From assembly GCA_030704615.1 (NCBI GenBank), contig CM060733.1, positions 72,292,001 through 72,356,000 of the forward strand: 64,000 nt of DNA, given 5' to 3'. The position numbers and the translations under genes are program-made. Shown one piece after another: positions 45,465-55,390 of this stretch. The notes beneath the pieces are model-generated. The model was not told where the DNA came from. It was given only the letters and a program-made list of their open reading frames with translations, and did no database searches. The DNA comes from Takakia lepidozioides (taxonomy: Eukaryota; Streptophyta; Takakiopsida; Takakiales; Takakiaceae). Within the stretch, counting starts at the first letter, position 1, and each line of letters starts with the position of its first letter.

Positions 45465-47390
45465 TTTTCACTCTAACTCATCAGACGTTGGGACGGAAAT
45501 GCCATGATATGTGAACTCGTGGACCAACGGAATTGCGGCACATGTCTGCACTCTATCTGACTGAAGTGGTAGGAGGCGGCGCGGCCTGACCGTTGGTTAA
45601 TGATGTTTGTTTTCCGGATGGCAGGCGTACCCTTGATGATTTGAATTTCATAATGACGCATAGTCCACGAGGAGACACTTTCGTCCAAGCCTTTCGGACC
45701 CAAGTGGTGCATCACCGCCGTTTCATCTTCTTTTGTCGTGTCTACTTAGTCACCCCTCTCGCGCCCTTTCCATCTGCACTCTTCGCCCCTTTTCCCTGTC
45801 TCTGTTCTTCTTATGCTCGGACCTGAGATGGAGGGAGTTCGTGCACCAGAGAAGAGACATCGTTGCAAGCTCCGAAAATTGTACTTCCGACGTAGCCCAA
45901 TGCCGAAGGGGAGGAAGCAGATGCGTCTACAGGAGGAGATTGTCATCTCGCAGTAGCAGGCCACGCAGGCAACCCAGCCACCAGTGAGAGCTCCGTGCTA
46001 TCGGGATGCGCGCAGCTGATCGAGCACCGTAACCCCCCTCATTTTTTTTCTGAAATTCTTAGACTGTATGCTAGGAAACTTGAATGCAGAAGATGTTTGC
46101 ATGCCTAACCGGAAAGATGGACGTATTGGAGGGATCGCATGAATCTGAAGAGCCGCAAGAAGAGTCCGTGGAGCTAGCTGCAGCACGCACACCCAGCCGA
46201 TCCACGAGCACGGGTCTTCCTGCCGGGCCTAGCCCTGTGTGTTTCACGAACGCGGCTTCGAAGGGCAAGTCTTTGTAGTTCAAAGCCCCAAAGAGCGACT
46301 CACGTTCGGAGGTCATGGAGAATCGCCAGCAGGGGTCGGGCCCTTCTCCAGCAAAGACGAAGAAGAAGCAGCCCATCCTTCAACTGGTTTCTGAACCGGA
46401 CCAGGCCGTTCCCCCCCCCCACCCAGGCGAATGAAGCAGAAGGGTACAGGGTAGATTCAATTGTAGTAGACACCTTCACCTGCAAGAATGAGGAAGCACA
46501 AGGCAATCAGGGGGAGGGCGGAGCAGTCCCGCAAAACCGATTCCACGAGCTGAAGCCCAGTTCCTGCTTGATTTCCAGCCTGGTGATGTTGGGGGCGTCT
46601 CTGCTGCAGCGAAGGCAATGGGATCGACCGATTTCGTCGATCTGGTACCGGAGGAGGGTGTTGCGGCTCAACGTTTGCAGCAAGACCTGACCACCGTTGA
46701 GAAAGATCTTCAGAATACTGCAGGCCTGGAGGAGGCCTCTGCAATGGCAGAATTGCCTGCAAAGATTCCCCAGAGTGCAGCTCCAGTTGGGGATGCTCCA
46801 GCTACTCAGCCCCTACCGCCACCTGCAGAAATGTCTCCGGAGGAATTCCAAAGTGCAGCGGATACAATGTTGGAGGAGACACACAGTAGCATTGGCAGAG
46901 TTCTGGGCAGTAGGGTATTCCAGCGGACTCTTCAAATCCCACTCTGTCGCATGGTCTCCCTTCCCATCGTCAGGCAGGCACTTCCCGGAGATGTGGATAA
47001 GCTCAAGTTCGCATTTCGAGAAGGGTACCGTCTAGGTTCGCCAGCCTTCTACGTTTCCATTGAGAATGAGGACGGCAAAACTCGTGGACCCACTGCGGAT
47101 GAATTGTCAACATGGGATACCCACTGGCACACTCGCAACGACGAATTCGAGGCAACGCTGAAGGGTGATCCAGACGGCCATATGTCGGGTAAAATGTTCT
47201 TTGTGTGGGACGGGAATCACCGACTTCTTGCCTAGTGGGAGTACATCAAGCAGAACCATGCCAAGCATATTGGCTGGCATTACATGGTGGAGTGTGTCAT
47301 CCTCAAGGTGAAGGCGGCAGACTCCTCCCTACTCAAGAATGCCATGGCGGACCTCAACTCGTAAGATACTCATACCCTCCCAAGCACGTT

Positions 47391-47412
47391 CGAAATGCGG
47401 TGCCGCATTTCG
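47391..47412. repeat. Intronic palindrome in gene B (right), intron 47,361-47,471
   Basis: A palindrome with core GGTGCC lies near the middle of a 111-bp GT-AG intron, matching 6,180-6,201 on the left. Confidence 0.88.
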
Positions 47413-48598
47413 GTTTCCAATTTGTTTTGTTTCTGTGCTCCGTGGACTGAACTGGAGAGTGTGCCTTGCAGGGTCACTGAAAATGCGTACGTGCATACCC
47501 ACATGGCACATATGCTGTACAGGGTGAGGAAAACTGGTCTCACTGATCCGCACATGTTTGCGGAAATGCTGGAGCCCGAGCTCATTCAGAAAGCCGTGGC
47601 AAAAACTGATCGGACATGGTATCGTCTCACTATGGATGGAATGGTGGAGGTGATATACGAAGTAAGTCGTCCTCCCATTTCCCTCTGCTCATCCTTCCCC
47701 AATTTTCAGTAATCTTTCCACATGAATCAAATATAACGTTTCTGCATGTTTTTGTTGGCAGTCAAACATCAAGCTGGATTTGGCCCATGCCAAACGCTTC
47801 TTCATGGAAAGTGAGGGGCTGGTCAAAACGTTGCAGTCATTGACTGAGCACTTGAAGGAAGCCGGGGTCAAGTCCAGAATGAAATACAAGTCAAAGCTTG
47901 TGAAGCTGGTGGCCATTGCAGATCCGGCACTTGGAAAGGACTTCATCCCCGAGATTGCAAAACACTATTCTCAGGCCATGCAGCCGACCATGCAGTTGGA
48001 GAAACTGCATCACCTCTCAACAGCATGTGTTGAGGCGAAAGAGAAGGTGAGGTTTCAATGCACTGAAGTTCCTTCCTAGCAATAGCCACTCTTCTTCCTA
48101 CTCCTGACATTGGATCGGAAATGGCAGACACGGTGGCTGTCGATCTGGAATGCATCGGAGAGTATAAGGACAATGTGGTCTTTTCCACTCGAAGTTTCCG
48201 ACCTTGCAGCGGATGTGTGGCTCAACCGCATGACTTGGTGGTTCCAGGTAATTCAAGGTACTTCCCCCGATTTGCTTTTCTGAAATGAATTCCCTGAACT
48301 GCTACGTGACAATGCATGTGGGAATCACAGGTAATGACGAATGCGAAGGAGCAAGTCGTAATGCATACAAATTCGTTCGGCTTGTACGTCAAATGGGATG
48401 GAACACAGACATTGGAAGACTACGTGACACGTTTCAGATGTGCGTACAAGGACAACCTCTTCGCCAGGGAGCTGCAGACAGCAAGAAGGAGCGTGGAGTT
48501 TACAAATCTGGAGGGAGCGGGAAAAGCTGTGATGCGAATTGTTTACAGGTGAAGCCCAGCTGCCCTTGTATGCGAAGCCTGGTTATGAGGTTTGTCTG

Positions 48599-48619
48599 GG
48601 AAATGCGGCACCGCATTCG
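48599..48619. repeat. Intronic palindrome in gene B (right), intron 48,549-48,694
   Basis: A palindrome with core GGCACC and a shortened right arm in a 146-bp GT-AG intron, matching 4,971-4,992 on the left. Confidence 0.85.
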
Positions 48620-49861
48620 TATTTTATGTTTTCGGTTGCACTCTGCGAGTACGTTGGTCTCAACTTTTGCTCACGCATGCTGACTGCCCTGCAGGCATAT
48701 AAGAAATACATGCTTCTTCAGACAGGGGCCCTGGCTCAAGAGCCCCTGTTCTTCATGGCTTGGACCGTGGCGGGCCCAAGCTGTGTCTACACACCCAAGA
48801 TGCAGAAACAATGGCATGCCGCGCATCTCGTTGGATGCCCGTGGTACCTGGACATGTCTGGCGGAATTGTTGACGAGTCTGAGAAAGATCTGAATGTGAA
48901 AGCAGAAGAGAAGAGAAAGGAAAGACGTGTCCCTGCTGGGCCAGAGTCGGCAAATGAAGCTGCTGCTCTGGAACATCTAGAAAGGCAGCTAAGATGGCAC
49001 AGAAGACGGTGGATGCAGCTGTGCAGGCTCAACAGAAGGGGTTGAAGAAGAGGACTTGCTAGCAAGGAGCAGCAGTTGTGACACCAAAGAAAACGAAGAA
49101 GCAGAAACAGATAGAGCAGGAAGAGGGTGACGAAGAGGACTCCGATGGAGACTTTGCAACCAGCCCACCCCCCGAAACGCAGCCGAAATCCCCTGTGCCC
49201 ACCGTTGTCACGAGAGGGACGAGAACAGGCTCGGCAAAGAAGACACTTTTCAACCCCCCGGGGGGGCACCCTTTCGAGCCGGTGGAAATAAAGAGGCCGA
49301 AAGTGGATCCCGATACAGTAGTCCAGTGTGTAAATGAGAGTTTCTGGGCGGCTTTGGATGGACGGGCAGCCAAGTTGGCATACATGAAGACCATGGAGGG
49401 TTTGAAGGGCAGAGTACTGAAGAAGGCGGCTGCCGAAGAGCCTTCCGACACCCCTGGGTTTCTGAAGATGGTCTCGTTCTTTGAGAGGGTGTGTGCAGAC
49501 AAGGATTGTAGGAAGGGCGGAAATGCCACCGAGTGGTCTTGCGATATGATCATCTTGGATATTCCGGACGGAGAGCCTGTGGAAGGACTGCAAGCTTTGC
49601 CATCTTTGGAACATGTACTCCGAGGACTTTTGGAAGAAAGGATTCGGACTCGCCCGCATGGTGTTGGACGATAGAGGCTGTGTGGTTGTCCTGGCGAGTA
49701 GAGGCAAAAACACGCAGACGAGAATTGCGAAGTGGACCCGCAAGAGCACCGTCCCAATTCTGAAGAAGAAATGGACGTGCATCAACACATTGGGCCTTCG
49801 GTCGGAAGGGAAGAAGGTAATTACGACATTGGCACTCATCCTTTCATTTTCTTAGGTGTTT

Positions 49862-49882
49862 TGAAATGCGGTGCCGCATTCG
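49862..49882. repeat. Intronic palindrome in gene B (right), intron 49,817-49,912
   Basis: A palindrome with core GGTGCC in the middle of a 96-bp GT-AG intron, matching 3,711-3,731 on the left. Confidence 0.88.
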
Positions 49883-50607
49883 ATTTCTAATCGTTCCCCA
49901 CTGTGTATGCAGACAAAGCAGTTTGATGCATACTGCTTTGTGAAGGAGAACTCCACCTTTGCTTTCCGGAAGGAGGGATTGTTGGTTGACCCGAACTACG
50001 ACCCCATCGATTACGACGTCCTGTTCAACAACGTTCCCACAGAACTTCTCCCTCATAGCCTCACTTCAACGGAACCCCTGCGGTATTCACGGACTCGGAG
50101 CCCTGCCTTCATTCAGACAATTATGGAGACATGCACTGACGTGGAGGGCACAGTGCTCGACCTCATCTGTGGGACAGGTATGCAAAATCTTGTTCTATTT
50201 TGTTCTGCAAATTCTCGTTATGCTTTAATTTGCAACATTTGAAGGGCCATGTTATAATGTGTGGATGGCATTGTAACAGGTGCCTCAATGTGGGCTGGGC
50301 GGTTTTCCGACCGGCACCTCTTTGCCTACGAGGAGGACACATCCGTCTGGGGATCCCATCTGGGGATCCCATTTGGAAGGGCTTCAACGGAATGTGAAGG
50401 CTCCCATTGAAGCCAAAGACTCCTCGGATTCATCGGAGTCGGAGGAAGAGACAGTGGACATTGATGCCGAGGAGAACCCGGAATACGAGTGAGTGCAAAC
50501 ATTGTAAGTTTGCAAAGCCTTCTAGGTGATTTTTTGTCAAACGCATTTCCGGACTGTGGTTCTCATTGGTCTCGTTGGTGATTGTTATGTGCAGGATTCC
50601 AGGATCC

Positions 50608-52033
50608 TTTTATTGATCAAATTTTAGACTCAGTGGCTCGGAAAGAATGTTATAGTTTTATGGACTGCTTTTCCGGGTATAACCAAACAGCTATTGAGGA
50701 GAGTGATAAATTAAAAACAACATTTTCCACTATTTGGGGTACTTTTGTTTACCACGTCATGCCCTTTGGTTTGTGTAATGCTCCTGGGACATACCAACGG
50801 ACGATGGATAACGCTTTTCAAGAATATCTTAATGATTTTGTAAGAATATTTGTTGACGATTTATGTTGTTGCACTACTAAAAATGAACACCTTAAAGCTT
50901 TAAGAAAATGCTTTGAAAAATGTAGACTGTATAGCATAGCCCTCAATCCTATGAAGTGTTCTTTTAGGGCTAGGTATGGAGTTTTGCTAGGACACGTGAT
51001 TAGCCAAAAAGGACTTCAGGTAGATCCAGCAAAAATTGAGTTAATAATGAAAATGCCACCACCAACTAATGTGAGAGAAGTAGCTTCGTGGTATAAAGAG
51101 CTGGCAAAATTTTTATCTACACTTAAGTACCTGGAAGGATCTACAAAACCTGAGCGACGAAAACTACGCTTACAATCTGTCAAATTCAGCATTATTGCTG
51201 GAAAATTGTATCGAGAAGGTGTGGATGGGATGTATAGGCGTTGTGTTATTTCCGAAGAAATTCCAGTAATTTTAGAAGCCTGTCACGATAGTTGTTGCGG
51301 AGGTCACTTTGCGGGACTAACTACAACCCAAAAGATTTTAAGAGCAGGGTATTGGTGGCCAAGTATGTTTAAAGACTCATTTGAGTATGTTCAGAAATGC
51401 GATACTTGTCAACGGTTCACCGATCCTTTTATTAAGAGTCAAACTAGACCGCTTGTGCCAATCATAGCTTTGCTTCCATTTGAAAAATGGGGCATAGATT
51501 TTATGGGTCCATTTCACCCTACCTCAAGTTCTAGAAAAAATTATATTTTGGTAGCCACAGACTATTTTACAAAGTGGGCTGAGGCGATAGCTGTTAAGAA
51601 CGATGATGCCAAAACCACGGCTAATTTTTTATTTAATAATATCATCACCAGGTTTGGAGCCCCATATGCACTGGTCACGGATAGAGGTTCACATTTTCTT
51701 AATGATGTGATAAGCGATCTTACAGAGACCTTTAGTATAAAACATAGGAAAAGTACGCCTTATCATCCACAAGCTAATGGGTTAGCTGAGAGTACTAATA
51801 AAACGTTGGCTCAAATTTTACGAAAAACTGTAGATACCAATAAAAAAGACTGGGACTTAAAATTACGAGGGGCAGTTTGGACATATAACACTGCTATCAA
51901 AACTGTCACGGGTTTCACACCATATGCATTGGTCTATGGGACAGAGTGTGTGCTTCCTATAGAACATGAAATCCAGACCATTAGGACCGCCATGGCTCAT
52001 CGTACCTTTTATAGTGGGATTTGGGTCTCTTGA
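50608..52033 (+). mobile_element. Ty3/gypsy pol fragment: RT and integrase, RNase H deleted
   Basis: The break with gene B is after AGGATCC at 50,607; the frame then reads PFIDQILD, a standard gypsy RT block. RT motifs follow: FSGYNQ, MPFGLCNAPGTYQR and RIFVDD (the YxDD box as FVDD). After MPPPTNVREVA (about 51,080) the frame jumps to SWYKELAKFLSTLKYL, so the connection and RNase H domains are missing. Integrase has the HHCC-type finger (CHDSCCGGHF ... CDTCQRF) and D, D and E of the catalytic triad in GIDFMGPF, VTDRGSHF and NGLAESTNKTL. The open frame starts upstream at 50,582 in gene B intron DNA and stays open for 483 codons. No protease, gag or LTR is attached. RT and integrase would copy and insert an LTR element; this copy cannot act alone. 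Confidence 0.9.
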
Positions 52034-52159
52034 ATTCCAGCTTTACATAGTCGTCCTGCTCAGAACAGTTGTAACTGGTAGCAAGTTTTTAAGTGGTATG
52101 CAACATAGGTGTGCTAAGAAATGTGGACATGTTACATTTTAATTCTTGCAGTACACCCC

Positions 52160-52225
52160 TGCGATTGATATTTGGAGCATAGGGTGCATATTTGCGGAAG
52201 TATTGACGGGCATCATCTATACCCA
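52160..52225 (+). pseudogene. MAP kinase exon fragment
   Basis: After an intron-like TTCTTGCAG acceptor the frame reads YTPAIDIWSIGCIFAEVLTG, the highly conserved kinase subdomain IX block of plant MAP kinases. The match ends at ACGGG; the expected KPLFPG does not follow. It is a captured or retained exon fragment, not a working kinase gene. Confidence 0.7.
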
Positions 52226-52479
52226 AATAATCTCTTTGTAAAACAACTATGGAAATATAAATAAAATGATTCACTCATTATAAAGTCAAGGAGATTATTC
52301 TCTCTGTAAGAAGAACTTTGTTGGAACCCAAGATTTACTGTCCAACTTTGACAATAATATGCATTAACTTACAAGTGGTGCATATTATTGAGAGAGAAGA
52401 CTCCGACCAAGGCCGGCGTAACTAAGAGCCACTTCGCCTTGCGGCTATTGCCTCCTTTCGGGGGTGGGACGCAGTTATT

Positions 52480-52815
52480 CATGGTACATTCATCCAATCA
52501 TTTTTCATCCTACATTCATCCTACATTCATCCATCCCTATTTGCCATTCATCATTGCTTGCTTCATCGAGAAGTTTTTCGTCGCTCATTCATCTCACATT
52601 TTTTTGTATGGAGCTCGGCGTCTTCAGTCCCGGCCAGGGTATGTTACCCTCCAATTTGCACAAGTTTGCGTCCACAACAATAGGCCCTGCTTCTTCCACG
52701 GTTATAGGCACCGCTTCCCTTATGTGCTCACGCTTAAGGGAATCTGCTACGAATAATAGAATCTGCTCACGCTTAGTACGCTAAGCGTGAGCGTGCTCAC
52801 GTGAACACGCTCACG
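52480..52815 (+). mobile_element. Right-end fragment of the GTGAGCAG TIR family
   Basis: Closely matches 30,640-30,968: CATTCATCC repeats, TATGGAGCTCGGCGTCTTCAG-like text, ACAATAGGCCCTG, then clustered TGCTCACGCTTA and TGCTCACG motifs to 52,815. A matching left end was not found nearby. Confidence 0.65.
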
Positions 52816-52867
52816 CGCTAGCTTCTCTCGTAGGAAGACGTGTATTAATGTAAAACTAGCTGAATTG

Positions 52868-53224
52868 CCGCTAATGGAGTCGGCCGTTGACAGGCTCGAT
52901 GGTGATGTAGGAAGGCAGCACAAGCTCCTGCATCTTTGCTCGTTGAACCTGATTGTGCATGTTGTCGAATTCCTTCCTTGCATTGATCGCATCTACTAAT
53001 GTTGCCGGCCTTTGCTGCAAATCATGAAAGTGCGTACAATCTTTTAGTACCCCATCATTTAACTGAGTTAGAGGATTTTGGAGCTGCATCAGCTCCCAGA
53101 ATCTCATTTCAAAGTCCGCGATTTCCTCTGTAGGGCCTTGCCGGATTCTTGCTAGTGCCATCAGTACACTAGTAAATTGGTGCACCGCTCGAAAATGATC
53201 TAAGAACGGGTTGCGGATTTGCAC
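52868..53224 (-). mobile_element. LTR-retrotransposon gag fragment
   Basis: The minus frame reads RIRQGPTEEIADFEMRFWEL, LKDCTHFHDLQQRPATLVDA and KEFDNMHNQVQ, resembling the retrotrans_gag region. No zinc knuckle or LTR. Opposite in strand to the neighbouring gag piece. Confidence 0.55.
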
Positions 53225-53269
53225 CTAGGTGACAAAAGCCCATCACCGTGTTAGTGTTAATCATGGCAC

Positions 53270-53570
53270 ATGTACCAGGACCTCTTGAGGCACCCATCGT
53301 GTTTTCCGGTAGGCTTGGCCCCTCTCCCTCTACCTAGGCATTTGCCCTGGTTCTCAGGGGACGCACATGAGAACCCAGAGTATTATGTGAAGAATTTTAT
53401 TCAGAACTGTTATTCCAACCAGGCATTGAAGGATGCTTATTGGCTGATCTGTTTCCCACGACCATGAGGGGAAGAGCATCAACATGGTGGCAACACGCTC
53501 CAGATGAAGGAATGTCCATTTCCCAGTTCTGCTCATCCATGAGCATACGAATTTCATCTATGGGCGAATG
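53270..53570 (+). mobile_element. Gypsy gag N-terminal fragment
   Basis: NPEYYVKNFIQNCYSNQALKD, then in the next frame LFPTTMRGRASTWWQ and MSISQFCS. This is a typical gypsy gag start broken by a frameshift near 53,450. It may belong with the pol fragment at 50.6-52.0 kb. Confidence 0.6.
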
Positions 53571-53579
53571 AACGACGAG

Positions 53580-55390
53580 ACTTGTCATTGTTCGTCTTTA
53601 ATAGGAACGATCTCGTCCGTCAGTTCACATGACCCTTAGTACATAAGCATTTGACCGTCAATATGAGGTCACAGTTCTGACTTACTCGGTTTGGGTCAAG
53701 AGATGAAAAAGATAAAGATAAAGTTTCTTTAACGTCCAGTGAATTTAGGGAGGAGCCCGGTGAAATGACGCCCGATACATTATCCGAAGAGTGTGAGGAA
53801 GAAAGAAGGTAAAAAGCTTTGGGAGAAAGAATGGTGGCCATGGCAGCTGCGGCAGGCCTGGTGTCCGCGCCTGCTACTGCAGTATGGCTTTCTTCCGTTT
53901 CTGTTCTTCCTTTTCCGTCTCTACCTGGTACATTCTGTGAAATTTTCCTTCTGATGTCATGGAAGATAAAATGAGGGGTAGCAGGGGGCGATCCAGCTGA
54001 GGAGTTAGCGAGTAGCTGTCCGGACGTGTTCTGTATGTGTGGATACGAGTGTGTGAGTGAGAGTGTGAGTGTGAAAAGAGAAAGAGATAGAGAGAGAGAC
54101 AAGAGAGCTGTTGGCCATAGTGTATGAGACGATGAATATCAGCTGTAAGGCGATTTCCACTTCTTTATAGACACCTGACTGGAGAAAGAGTTTAAAATCA
54201 TCCATCTTGCAGGGATCCATGAGGTATCTTTGGAAATTAGGTCTGTTGAGATTGAAGAGTGCTATTGGTCTGCATTGGCCCGTGAAATGGGGGAGAGTCG
54301 AAGTACTTGTGTAGAATGTATGCTAATTCGAAAATATTTTGTTCTGAAATTCTTTGGGTGGCAGGGGCATATTCGAGAAGGTGCAGTTTCATGTCCATTG
54401 GTGCGCCCCGTGCGATGCTGCTTCAGAGGAATGTCGTTGTCTTTCTTTGAAACTCCAGTCTTGAGGTACCTGCTCTCAAATTTCCTGTTTTAAATTCAGG
54501 ATAATGTGTCTAGGACAGGCTCACAAGCTTTGGCTGTTTTGGAGTTATTATTACTTGGTTGGAAAAATTGTCTCAAACGTGATGGCAGTGAGAGCAAACT
54601 TCTTGTTGGTCTACCATAATGCTGTTTGATGTTTTGAGTTATATCTTTCTTTGAAACCTCTTGAGTTTATACACAATATTCTGCTGAAATGCATTTTCAC
54701 ATGTTCATGTCTTTGGTTATGTCCTCTTCCTGTTCTAGTTGTGAGCTGAACCCCTTTTCAACGCCACAGTCTCCAATCTAAATGATCCACACCTCAAATT
54801 TACTCTATGCACCAACACAAAATACTGTACGAGCTTCTCCTGCACCTATGATGAAGTAGTGGGACACAAGGGACCCCTCCTTCGGTGTTTGCCTGCCTGA
54901 AAGCTTAACCTGATACTATGCAACCAAACAGGGAGTAGGGGAAATGTGTACCCAATATGTGGGCAAGATACAAGGATAGTGTGTGTGATTTAATGAGCAT
55001 TCCTGACAACAAGAGGCTCTCTTTCAAGGCAATGAAATACTGTCTCTGCATGCTTTTCTGGTCAGTTGGAGACTTGAGACAATTTGCAACCCTTCTTGGG
55101 GCGGAATTTTTGGGTGAGAACTCGTGATGCTAGGGTAATGAGATAACTTGAGATTTGACTTCATCTGGACACTAAGCAGTTTTGCCCACAGTTCTGTTCT
55201 CCCCCTGTCCCCTTTCCTCCCTCTACACATCTCTGCTCGGTCCATTCCCTGCAGCTCCCTGGAGTGTGATCTCTGAATGGTAACAAGCGGACCCCTACCG
55301 CTTGGGAGCAGCCCCTCTGCCCAAAATGGGCAGTTGTATGCTCTGTCTAGCATACTCGGCACTTGGGCTAGGGTTGGTCCTTGTGCTTAA
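53580..55390. other. Intergenic DNA, no recognised gene
   Basis: Contains a GA/GTGA-rich simple repeat at 54,045-54,105 and several short frames without domains. A frame after an acceptor-like TTGCAG at 54,210 (to about 54,490) is unrecognised and may be an orphan exon. Confidence 0.4.

Larger units (their letters stand above)
45828..50607 (+). pseudogene. Gene B, right copy: ParB-like / beta-class DNA methyltransferase-like protein, truncated by gypsy DNA
   Basis: The start ATG at 45,828 opens a basic N-terminus (MEGVRAPEKRHRCK). Exons supported by splice sites and frame: about 46,610-47,360; 47,472-47,661; 47,762-48,046; 48,128-48,247; 48,331-48,548; 48,695-49,816; 49,913-50,177; 50,280-50,490; 50,594 onward. 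Domains in order: P/A/E-rich linker; ParB-like motif FVWDGNHRLLA (47,204-47,232); helical region (KLVKLVAIADP); WLSIWNASESIR exon; a long K/E-rich linker; motif IV-like DMIILDIPDG (49,541-49,570); QFDAYCFVKENSTF; then motif I-like VLDLICGTGASMWAGR across an intron (50,152-50,310). IV before I is the beta-class order of N4C/N6A DNA methyltransferases. Stops at 46,276 and 47,233 and near 49,064, one lost A near 48,972, and loss of the last exon after 14 bp make it a pseudogene. The (D/N/S)PP(Y/F/W) catalytic tetrapeptide is not canonical. Confidence 0.7.

Noticed and set aside
2543-50607. One single 48-kb inverted repeat as a host segmental duplication
   Set aside because: Arms contain transposase and arrays, have different outer breakpoints caused by other elements, and arrays of different length; two insertions of one transposon family explain it better, though this is not proven.
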